A stretch of DNA of 64,000 bases, from positions 7,701,001 to 7,765,000 of the forward strand of contig NZ_CP095481.1 in the NCBI RefSeq assembly GCF_023023025.1. The letters are read 5' to 3'. Made by a program: the position numbers and the translations under genes. Shown one piece after another: positions 25,943 through 33,155 of this stretch. Position 1 is the stretch's first letter. Each line of letters opens with the position of its first letter. This DNA comes from Amycolatopsis sp. WQ 127309 (GTDB lineage: Bacteria; Actinomycetota; Actinomycetes; Mycobacteriales; Pseudonocardiaceae). The notes under the pieces were generated by a model. The model worked only from the letters and a program-made list of their open reading frames with translations, made no database searches and was not told the origin of the DNA.

Positions 25943-26353
25943 TCAGCGCTGTTCCTGGATGCGGATCAGGTTGCCGGCGGGATCGCGGAAGGCGCTGTCG
26001 CGGACGCCGTAGGGCTGCTCGATCGGCTCCTGGACGACCTCGGCCCCCGCGGCCTGCACCTTCTCGAAGGTGGCGTCGAGGTCGGGGGTGGCGAGCATGA
26101 TCCAGCCGTAGGTGCCCTTGGCCATCATCTCGGAGATGGTGCCGCGCTCGGCGTCGGTGATGCCGGGGTCGGCCCCCGGCGGTGCCAGGAGGAGGGACGT
26201 GCCGGGCTGGCCGGGCGGGCCGACCGCGATCCAGCGCATCTTGCCCTTCCCGACGTCGCTGCGGACCTCGAAGCCGAGGACGTCGCGGTAGAACGCCAGC
26301 GAGGCGTCCGGGTCGTCGTGGGGGAGGACCGTCGTGTGGATGGTGATGTCCAT
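25943..26353 (-). CDS. VOC-family protein
   Basis: A 136-residue vicinal-oxygen-chelate protein. It starts MDITIHTTVLPHDDPDASLA, contains FYRDVLGFEVRSDVG, and ends SAFRDPAGNLIRIQEQR, the standard C-terminal strand with a candidate metal glutamate. The first module's histidine is present; enzymatic function is unknown, and members of this subgroup are often annotated as glyoxalase or extradiol-dioxygenase-like. The ATG at 26353 is chosen; a GTG nine bases upstream is equally possible because neither has a strong ribosome site. It follows the TetR gene by 18 bp on the other side of its start. Confidence 0.87.
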   Translation of the reverse strand: MDITIHTTVLPHDDPDASLAFYRDVLGFEVRSDVGKGKMRWIAVGPPGQPGTSLLLAPPGADPGITDAERGTISEMMAKGTYGWIMLATPDLDATFEKVQAAGAEVVQEPIEQPYGVRDSAFRDPAGNLIRIQEQR

Positions 26354-26393
26354 GGCGCTCACGCTAGCCCGCGGTTCCGCGCCCCGGACGGCG

Positions 26394-26431
26394 CCGGGCC
26401 GCCGGCTCCCGAGGGGGAACCGGCGGCCCGG
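26394..26431 (-). terminator. Strong hairpin terminator after the S8/S53 peptidase
   Basis: CCGGGCCGCCGG at 26394-26405 and CCGGCGGCCCGG at 26420-26431 form a perfect 12-bp GC stem with a 14-base loop, beginning nine bases past the peptidase stop codon. No T-tract follows, typical of actinobacterial terminators. Confidence 0.75.
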
Positions 26432-26439
26432 TGCTCGGC

Positions 26440-29400
26440 TCAGCCGATCCGGTAGTGGTACGGCAGGGTCGTGATGACCTCGCCGGTGCCCTCCTCCGGC
26501 AGGCCGGTGGAGCCGGTGGGCAGGGTCGGGACGGTCACCAGGTTGAGGTGGCCGGTGACGTCGGTGCCGCGGGCGCCGGCCGGGGTGATCGTCACCTGGA
26601 TGGTGGCCGTCCGGCCCGGCTGGATGATCACCGGCGTGCCGCCGGTGCCCGCCGGGTCGATCGCCTGGTCGTACGGGTCTCCGGTGGACGAGGTCACGGC
26701 GTGGTCGAAGCCCGCGGTCACCAGGGACGAGGTGTAGCTCGCGTGCCCGGCGGGGGCGCCGGACGGCCCGAACGGGCCGAGCTCCTGCACGTCGGCGAAC
26801 CAGATGCCCTTGGTGACGTAGCCCTTCTTCTCCCCGATCGTGGCGACCGAGACGGTGCTGCCGCCCTGGGCCTGCTTCAGGTCGCCGAGCACGTCGATCC
26901 CGGCGGCCGAGCTCTGCAGCTCGACCTGGGCCGGCCTGCTCGACGAGGTGGCCACCGTCAGCTTGCTCGTGTCCGGCGGCACTTCGTAGACCGGCGCGAT
27001 CGCGCCCGGCTCGGGCAGGTCGACCTCGGTCTGGCCGCCGACCGGGACCGGCTGCAGCGTCTGCGCGGTGCTGGTGCGGGCATCGACGCCGATCGCGATC
27101 GGCTCGATGCCGGTGTTGTGCACGGTCACCGGCACCGTGACCGCCTTGCCGGCGGCCAGCTTCCCGCCGCTCGGCAGCGCCGGTGCGGACACCGACACCC
27201 GGTCGAAGGCGACCGTGCCGGTGAACGGCTGCTGCAGTTGCTTGCCCGTCACCGGGTTCTGCACCACCAGCACCAGGTGCCAGCGCCCGGGCAGCGGGTT
27301 CGCGTCGGTCAGCTGCAGCCCGGTGCCCTGCGACACGGTCGTCGGAGAGGCGAGCGAGATGTTGCTGGTGACGTCGCCGAGCTCGCCGTTCGGGTCGACC
27401 AGGACGCCGTCGACGACGGTGCCCGGGTCGGCCAGGTGCACGGCGACGTCGAGGTCCTTCTTGCCGTGGGGCACGTCGAACTCGTAGCTGAACGTCTGCG
27501 CGGGGGAGAACGCGCGGGCGTTGCCGCCGGTGATGGTGCCGCTGAAGGCCCCCGGGCCGTTGCCGGTCGGGATGAGCGAGCGCAGCACCGCCGACACGGA
27601 CGTCTGGTGGCCGTCGGAGCTGCCGAAGGTCACCGAGTAGTCCGCGTCGCCGCCCGAGGCCGGGGTCGGCAGGGCGATCTTGACCGGCTTGGTCTGGCCC
27701 GGGGCCAGGGTCAGGAGCTGGGGCGAGACCTGGCCGTAGGGCACGGCGCGCTGCGCGTCCGCGGCCAGCTGGATGTCACCGGTGTACCCGGACGCGCCGG
27801 CGACCGAGTACAGCACCGCCGTCCAGGTGCCCGCGGCCGGGTGCCGGACGTCGACGTTGGCGTAGTTCGCCGTCGCCGCGCCACCCTGCGGGCGGCTGTT
27901 CGCGACGAACGTGCCGTCCGGCGCGAGCAGCGTCAACCGCACCACCGGGGTGACCGAAGCGCCGTTGACCGTCTTGGGACTGCCCTGCCACGCCATCCGC
28001 GACAGCAGCCGGTCGGTGGCCGGCGGGACGCTGAACTTCACCGTCTTCTGCGCCCACTGCGCGCCGTTGTAGTAGGGGAACGTCGGCAGCTTGGCCGCGT
28101 CGAACGGCACGGTCCGGGTCTGCGACGACGCCGTCGCGAAACCGCGCGTGCCGGTGGACACCGTGAGCGGCTTGGTGCCGACGTTCGACACCTTGACCGT
28201 CGCGGTCTGCGTGCTGCCGGGCGCGCCTTCCAGGGTCAGCTGGTCGGTCGAGAGCGCGATGTTCGACGACACCCCGGCGGGGGCGCCGGTGGTGCCGGGC
28301 GCGGTCGAGGCCGCCTCGACGGCCGCGCGCGCGTCCAGCAGGCCGGAGCCCTGCTCGTCGGCCGGCAGGCCGAGGTCGCGCGTGGTGCCGGTGATCAGCT
28401 GCTTGATCAGGGCCGGTGTCGGCGACGCGCCGCGGTGCGTGCCGCGGTAGGCCTGGATGACCAGGGCCGCGACACCCGCGGTCAGCGGCGCCGATTCGCT
28501 GGTGCCACCGAAGGATTCGAGATCCGCGCCCTGCGGCGGCGACTGGAACGTCTGGCACTCCGCGTACCCCGGTTCGCAGTCGGCCCAGTTGCCCTCACCG
28601 GGCGCGACTAGGTCGATCGTGCGGCCGTTCTGCGTGATGCCCGAGGAGGACAGCGCGGAGATGTTGTCGCTGACCCACTTCCCGTTGGAGAACGGGAAAG
28701 CCGCGTACGTGGTCTGCGCGTACAGCCGGTTGTCCGTGGTCGCGCCGGCGGAGATGACCAGCGGGTCGGTGGCCGGGCTGCCGATGGTGGACGTCGTGCC
28801 CGCGTCGCCGCTGGAGGTGGTGACCGTGACGCCGGCGGCGACGGCCTCGTCGTTGAACACCTGGAACAGCTCGCGCGAGCTGGTGTCCGGGTACTGGTTG
28901 AGGCCGAGCGACTCGTTGATGACGTCGACGTGGTCGACCGTCACCGCGTAGTCGATGGCCTGCAGCACCGCGGAGTTCGTCGCGGTCGAGCCGAAGACGT
29001 TGAGCCCGACCAGGCTCGCACCCGGCGAGACGCCCTTGACCACGATGTTGCAGCCCGGCGGCAGCGGGTGCGCCTGGTTCACGAACTTCGACAGGTCGTG
29101 CACCACGGTGCCCTGCGCGGCGATCGACGACGCGTCACCGAACGCCTCGGCACCCGCGTCCGTGGTCGCCGGGCCGTCCCCGGAGAAGTCCTGGTAGTCC
29201 GCGAACACCTTGGAGCCGTCCGGCCGGATGAAGTCGGCGTAGTCCGGGTCCATGTTGTCGGCGAGGAACGCGACCTTCACGCCGGAACCGTCGGCGAGAT
29301 CGGACGCGCTCTTCGAGCCGTCGGTGCTGTAGGCGTGGATCGAGGTGAGCGCTTCCGGTTCCAGCAGCGGCTTCGCGGGGTCGGCCGGGCAGATCGCGCC

Positions 29401-29853
29401 GGGCGCCGTCGACGTCCGGGGCTGCGCGCTCGGCGCCGTCCCGCTCGCTGCCGCCGGCGGTGTGCTCGGCGTGGGCAGCGTGACCTTGCTGTCCGGCAGC
29501 ACGGAGGCCACCGCCGGGTCCTGCGCGAGCGCGGCCGCCTGCGCGGGGCTGACGGTCGCGGAGAAGGCGTTGCCGACCGCGAAGTGCTTGACGTTGGCCG
29601 GCGCCGGCCCGGTGAGCTTGCCCAGCACCGCGTTCTGCGCTCTGGTCGCTTGGTCGCGTCTGCTCCCGGACGCCGCTTTCGTCGGTGGCGCTGACGCGAT
29701 CTGGTCGCCCAGCACCACGATCACCGCCTGCGACGCGGTCCCGGCGTTCGCCGCGGCCGCGGCCGCACCGGCCGGCTGAATGGATCCGGCCAGCACCAAG
29801 CCACCGACGGCGGCCAGAACCGCCGGCCGGAGTATGAGCGACGAACGCCGCAT
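26440..29853 (-). CDS. Large secreted S8/S53-superfamily serine peptidase with sedolisin-like catalytic residues
   Basis: A 1137-residue exported peptidase. Residues 1-30 are a signal peptide, and about 40-125 an I9-like propeptide. The catalytic domain spans about 185-510. Ser452 in FGGTSESAPLTAG is the nucleophile. The S8 HGTH histidine motif is absent: AQGTVVHDL stands there. Instead Glu236 and Asp240 (AEAFGDASS) and Asp350 (TSSGDAG) match the Glu-x3-Asp and oxyanion Asp of sedolisins (S53). The C-terminal 600 residues are beta-sandwich domains, several with immunoglobulin-like NEW3 character. ATG at 29853 follows GGGAGCT. It probably works outside the cell on protein nutrients. Confidence 0.87.
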   Translation of the reverse strand: MRRSSLILRPAVLAAVGGLVLAGSIQPAGAAAAAANAGTASQAVIVVLGDQIASAPPTKAASGSRRDQATRAQNAVLGKLTGPAPANVKHFAVGNAFSATVSPAQAAALAQDPAVASVLPDSKVTLPTPSTPPAAASGTAPSAQPRTSTAPGAICPADPAKPLLEPEALTSIHAYSTDGSKSASDLADGSGVKVAFLADNMDPDYADFIRPDGSKVFADYQDFSGDGPATTDAGAEAFGDASSIAAQGTVVHDLSKFVNQAHPLPPGCNIVVKGVSPGASLVGLNVFGSTATNSAVLQAIDYAVTVDHVDVINESLGLNQYPDTSSRELFQVFNDEAVAAGVTVTTSSGDAGTTSTIGSPATDPLVISAGATTDNRLYAQTTYAAFPFSNGKWVSDNISALSSSGITQNGRTIDLVAPGEGNWADCEPGYAECQTFQSPPQGADLESFGGTSESAPLTAGVAALVIQAYRGTHRGASPTPALIKQLITGTTRDLGLPADEQGSGLLDARAAVEAASTAPGTTGAPAGVSSNIALSTDQLTLEGAPGSTQTATVKVSNVGTKPLTVSTGTRGFATASSQTRTVPFDAAKLPTFPYYNGAQWAQKTVKFSVPPATDRLLSRMAWQGSPKTVNGASVTPVVRLTLLAPDGTFVANSRPQGGAATANYANVDVRHPAAGTWTAVLYSVAGASGYTGDIQLAADAQRAVPYGQVSPQLLTLAPGQTKPVKIALPTPASGGDADYSVTFGSSDGHQTSVSAVLRSLIPTGNGPGAFSGTITGGNARAFSPAQTFSYEFDVPHGKKDLDVAVHLADPGTVVDGVLVDPNGELGDVTSNISLASPTTVSQGTGLQLTDANPLPGRWHLVLVVQNPVTGKQLQQPFTGTVAFDRVSVSAPALPSGGKLAAGKAVTVPVTVHNTGIEPIAIGVDARTSTAQTLQPVPVGGQTEVDLPEPGAIAPVYEVPPDTSKLTVATSSSRPAQVELQSSAAGIDVLGDLKQAQGGSTVSVATIGEKKGYVTKGIWFADVQELGPFGPSGAPAGHASYTSSLVTAGFDHAVTSSTGDPYDQAIDPAGTGGTPVIIQPGRTATIQVTITPAGARGTDVTGHLNLVTVPTLPTGSTGLPEEGTGEVITTLPYHYRIG

Positions 29854-30244
29854 ATGCAGCTCCCTGGTCGTAGGGGTTCAAATCCAGCAGATCCGACTAA
29901 ATCGGACTCCCTTTTTCGGGGCTCGATTTCGTCGCCTGGCGACTATTGCGGTTCAGCGTCCCGTCCACAAGCGACAATGGTCGGCGATTCCACGCAATTC
30001 CGTGCCGCAACGGGCGTTACATCCGCATTGACCGATGTCATGAGTGGCTGTGGGCGAGTTGGAAAATTCCCGACACCCATCGACGAATTCGCCCGCCCCG
30101 CTGCGGCCCGAGGACGTCGGCGGGGCGTCCGGTTGCCGCTCGTCCGGCGGAATTCCCCGCACTCGTCCGGCGCTACCTGCGGGATGTTGCGCTGGGTATC
30201 GTCCCTGTGTCGTACAGAGGAACCACCAGTTCCGGAGGTAACCC
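29854..30244. other. Intergenic region with no gene seen
   Basis: About 390 bases between divergent genes. GC is lower than in the flanking genes, as expected for a promoter region, with AATCCAGCAGATCCGACTAAATCGG near 29880. It presumably holds promoters for the peptidase (left) and the small secreted protein (right). I see no RNA fold, repeat or credible open frame. Confidence 0.5.
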
Positions 30245-30655
30245 ATGCGCAAGAGTGCGGCCCTGGTTTCGACCGTCCTGCTGGCGGCGGGCATCGGTGT
30301 GCTGACCGCCGGACCCGCCGCGGCCCTGGGCGGCGAGACCTACGGATGCCAGGTCTCGCCGGGCCCGGTGGGCTCCTACACCGGGAACTGCCACAACAGC
30401 GCGAAGTTCCACGGCCCCTACTCGGCCGGATTCTCCGTCGGCGGCGCGGCCGCCGGCACGACCTACACCTGGCACGTCCCGGCCGGCTACCAGACCGCAC
30501 CCGGCCTGTGTGGCACGACGTCCGGCTGCCGGGTCGACGGCCTGACCGGCGACGACGAAGTCACCGTCTCGGTCACCCTGACCCAGGACGGCGCCACCGA
30601 AACCCTGACCGCAACGGCGTTCATCCTGGCGGTCTGCGGCAACGTCTACTGCTGA
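30245..30655 (+). CDS. Small secreted cysteine-containing protein, unknown function
   Basis: A 136-residue exported protein. The signal peptide (MRKSAALVSTVLLAAGIG...) is cleaved near PAAALGG at about residue 30. The mature part of about 105 residues is beta-rich and has six cysteines, suggesting three disulfides. The family is not recognised; it looks like a small extracellular beta-sandwich binding protein or inhibitor. The ATG at 30245 follows GGAGGTAACCC. Confidence 0.8.
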   Translation: MRKSAALVSTVLLAAGIGVLTAGPAAALGGETYGCQVSPGPVGSYTGNCHNSAKFHGPYSAGFSVGGAAAGTTYTWHVPAGYQTAPGLCGTTSGCRVDGLTGDDEVTVSVTLTQDGATETLTATAFILAVCGNVYC

Positions 30656-30677
30656 CCGGCTCGATACCCCGCTGCTT

Positions 30678-30881
30678 GTGACGTCGAACGGCGAAGGGCT
30701 GATCCCGCTCTCGCCGCTGCCGGGGCGCACGATCGCTCGCCCGGCCGCCTACCGCTCTCGGTTGCGGGACCTGCTCGACCTGGTGGCCGAGGCCGTGCGG
30801 ATCGCCCGCACGTCGAGCGACGACTACCTTCGGCACCGAGTCGAGATCCGGGTCGGCACCACGGAAGACGATCCAGCTTGA
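30678..30881 (+). CDS. Possible small hypothetical protein (67 aa)
   Basis: A GTG-started frame of 67 residues with coding-like third-position GC in its middle (residues about 25-55), which would form an amphipathic helix (RLRDLLDLVAEAVRIAR). It lies 22 bases after the secreted protein gene and ends just before the convergent hydrolase. No ribosome site or family is evident. It may be real or a chance frame. Confidence 0.4.
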   Translation: MTSNGEGLIPLSPLPGRTIARPAAYRSRLRDLLDLVAEAVRIARTSSDDYLRHRVEIRVGTTEDDPA

Positions 30882-30887
30882 TCCCCG

Positions 30888-31748
30888 TCACTTGCTTCCC
30901 GAGCCCGTGGTCGAACCGATGTCGATCCGGCCGAACAGCTGCTGGGCCACGGACTTGCACACTTCGGCGCCGTAGTGGTGCTCGTGGCCCTGGTCCGGGT
31001 AGTGCACCATCACCGCGAGCACCCAGTGGTCCCACATCGCCAGGCAGTTCACCGTCCACCAGGCGCCGTGCCGGGTCCAGCCGTTCTTGACGGCCGGGTG
31101 CAGGCCCGCCAGGGCCGGGGCCTCCGGGATGCCGAACGCGGTCGCGGGGTCGGCCGACCGCATGAGGTCCAGCAGCTTGGCCCGCCACCGCGGGCTCAAG
31201 CCCGGACCGCGGGCCACGCACCGGCCGAGCAGGGTCGCCTCGGTCGCCGGCATCGTGGTCTTGGACCACCAGTTCGGGTGGATCGTCGTGTCGTGCAGGC
31301 CGCAGGTGCGGATCATCCGGGCGATCGAGTCGTCGCCGCCGAGCCGGAGGTAGAGCGTCTGCGCGGCACGGTCGTCGCTGGACCGGATCATGCGGGTCAC
31401 CCGATCCTCGTCCTCGGCCGAGATCCGCGACTTCCGCGAGGCCAGGTAGTCCACCGCGAGCCAGCTCTTGATCATGGATTCGGTCGTGGTGCGCAAGGTC
31501 CCGGCACCGACCACGGTGCCGGTGTCCGTCTCGCGCAACGCCCACGACCATTCGCCCCGGACGTCGACCGCCACCTCGGCCGCCCCCGGAACCGGCGTGG
31601 CCGCCCGTGTCCGCGGGAACGACGGCGGGACGTCCGGCGCCGGTGACGTGCCCGCCGCGGCGGGCACGTTCGCGGAACGAACGCAGACCGCCGCGGCGAG
31701 CGCGCCGAGGATGACACCGACCAGGACGACGAGCACGGAATTACGCAT
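30888..31748 (-). CDS. Membrane-anchored serine hydrolase, class A beta-lactamase fold
   Basis: A 286-residue exported protein. An N-terminal hydrophobic segment (residues 3-25) is a signal anchor or signal peptide. A Pro/Ala-rich linker precedes the beta-lactamase-like domain: SxxK is S-M-I-K near residue 90, the SDN-type motif is S-D-D near 123, and the KTG-type motif is K-N-G near 218. These replacements resemble actinobacterial serine hydrolases that are not proven beta-lactamases; a cell-wall peptidase or esterase role is as likely. The ATG at 31748 follows GAGGAG. It is downstream of the membrane protein gene on the same strand, about 100 bp apart. Confidence 0.85.
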   Translation of the reverse strand: MRNSVLVVLVGVILGALAAAVCVRSANVPAAAGTSPAPDVPPSFPRTRAATPVPGAAEVAVDVRGEWSWALRETDTGTVVGAGTLRTTTESMIKSWLAVDYLASRKSRISAEDEDRVTRMIRSSDDRAAQTLYLRLGGDDSIARMIRTCGLHDTTIHPNWWSKTTMPATEATLLGRCVARGPGLSPRWRAKLLDLMRSADPATAFGIPEAPALAGLHPAVKNGWTRHGAWWTVNCLAMWDHWVLAVMVHYPDQGHEHHYGAEVCKSVAQQLFGRIDIGSTTGSGSK

Positions 31749-31849
31749 CGAAACTCCTCGGCTGGGCCACCGATGCCGCGGAATCACGGCAATTCGAGTG
31801 CGCTTTCGGAAATGCGGAACAGATCGGATTCCGCCGGTGACGCTGATTC

Positions 31850-32731
31850 TCAGCGATTGAGCTGAACGGAGTTCAGCAAAGCCAGCGCGGCCTGTTCGTT
31901 GGCGCGTGAACTGTCGATTTCGAGGGTGTAGGCCCCGAGTTTCCGGTGCTGGTGCACGGGCAGCGGGTCCTGCGGAAAGCTGCTGTCCGCGGCTCTGCTG
32001 GTCAGCGACACTGTCAGCGAGAAGCATCGGGGGTCGAGCGGGGCCTTCCCGACCTCGGCGGGCGGGCAGAGCACGAGGGTGTTGGTTTCGGGTTCGCTGG
32101 TGAACGTGCCGACCTGCTGCCCGTCGGGCACCTGCAGCGACTTGAGCGGTGACGCGATCACCGGTGGCGTGGTGTGGACCTTCCCGAGCAGGGCCAGCAT
32201 TTCCGCCGCTGTCACCGGTTTCGTGGTCGTCACCCGGATCCAGCGGTTCGGGCCGTCCTGCCACATGACCGACTGCGGGTGCGGGATCTGGTCCGCCGAC
32301 GAGGGTTTCGCGGCCAGTGCGCTGTGGGGCGCGGTGCCGTCCCGGACGTCGATCTCGAACGCGTACCGGTGATCCTGCGCGTAGTGCAGGCCGGCGAAGT
32401 GCGGCTGGACGGCCCAGAACAGCAAGTCCCAGGAACTGTCCTCGAGGCTGATCGCCGGTGCGGCCGGGGGCACCTTGCCGGCGGCCGGCGGCTGGGTCAC
32501 CGTGGCGGACGGCGGGCTCGCGAGCGTGGCCGGTGGCACCGCGGCGGTACCTCGGTTCTGCGCCCAGAAGACCCCCGCGCCGAGGGCGGCCACCGCGAGT
32601 GTCACGGCGGCGACGCTGGTCGTGTGGCGCCGCCGGACCCGGCGGCCGGCGACGGTCACCACGGCGTCGGGATCGGACGCCGGCGGCTCCTGGGCGTCCG
32701 ACGCGCGGCGCACCTCGTCGAGGTCGGTCAT
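31850..32731 (-). CDS. Single-pass membrane protein with extracytoplasmic domain, unknown function
   Basis: A 293-residue protein with a short cytoplasmic start (about 35 residues ending in RRVRRRH), one membrane helix (SVAAVTLAVAALGAGVFW), a Pro/Ala linker and a roughly 220-residue extracytoplasmic region with two cysteines. The family is not recognised. The topology resembles anti-sigma or sensor proteins with very short inner segments, but no zinc anti-sigma motif is present. The ATG at 32731 follows AAGGAG. It may form a unit with the beta-lactamase-fold hydrolase downstream. Confidence 0.75.
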   Translation of the reverse strand: MTDLDEVRRASDAQEPPASDPDAVVTVAGRRVRRRHTTSVAAVTLAVAALGAGVFWAQNRGTAAVPPATLASPPSATVTQPPAAGKVPPAAPAISLEDSSWDLLFWAVQPHFAGLHYAQDHRYAFEIDVRDGTAPHSALAAKPSSADQIPHPQSVMWQDGPNRWIRVTTTKPVTAAEMLALLGKVHTTPPVIASPLKSLQVPDGQQVGTFTSEPETNTLVLCPPAEVGKAPLDPRCFSLTVSLTSRAADSSFPQDPLPVHQHRKLGAYTLEIDSSRANEQAALALLNSVQLNR

Positions 32732-32910
32732 GGCACGGTCTCCTTGCCTTCGTCGAGCTGGACGCGCAGCGCTCAGGCACCGCACACCTCTCAAGAGGTC
32801 ACCTGCACCGCGTTCTGTTGCAGTTGTCTTCGAGATTGCCCGGACGGCCGCGCGCGTCCCCGGTGTGGTGAAGGCGACGTGAGTTCTGCCGTTCCCGTTC
32901 GGCTGACCAG

Positions 32911-33070
32911 GTGTTAGTGTCGGCTCGCTCAGTCAGCACAACTTCATGTTTTCTGCCCGTGGCAGGGGAAGCCGGTCGAAGTCCGGCACTGTCGCGCAAC
33001 CGTGGGTCACCTTGGGGTGACGAGTCGGATTACCGCCTCGGGCAGGTGTTTGTCGAACCGCTGTCGCGCC
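32911..33070 (+). promoter_or_regulatory. Cobalamin (B12) riboswitch
   Basis: The leader of the ECF transporter operon contains the conserved cobalamin riboswitch core. GGGGAAGCCGGTCGAAGTCC at 32974-32993 is followed by GGCACTGTCGCGCAACCGTG at 32994-33013. Then GAGTCGGATTACCGCCT at 33022-33038 matches the B12 box. These are the standard J3/4, J6/3 and 3' box elements in correct order and spacing. Adenosylcobalamin binding would reduce expression of the downstream seven genes. The exact 5' and 3' ends are approximate. Confidence 0.9.
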
Positions 33071-33086
33071 AGCAGTGGGTGGACGC

Positions 33087-33107
33087 CCGGCCTCCCGTGG
33101 GGGCCGG
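33087..33107 (+). promoter_or_regulatory. Expression-platform hairpin of the B12 riboswitch
   Basis: CCGGCC-T-CCC pairs with GGG-GGCCGG across a two-base loop, with one bulged T, about 20 bases past the riboswitch core and 49 bases before the GTG at 33156. It is followed by a pyrimidine-rich TCTCTCCCTGTGTGTG. It could be a terminator or could affect access to the GAGGAAGG ribosome site. Confidence 0.5.
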
Positions 33108-33155
33108 TCTCTCCCTGTGTGTGTCGCGCCGGCGTCTGGGGAGAGGAAGGATCAC

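Noticed and set aside
32732..32800. A minus-strand stretch (ALRVQLDEGKETVP) just upstream of the membrane protein, resembling the tail of an ECF sigma factor
   Set aside because: A stop codon lies directly before it and no longer frame or region 2/4 motif is present; the match is too short to call a pseudogene.
33075..33155. In-frame upstream extension of the tandem barrel protein
   Set aside because: It would start inside the riboswitch leader and has no ribosome site; the GTG at 33156 has GAGGAAGG and begins a signal peptide.
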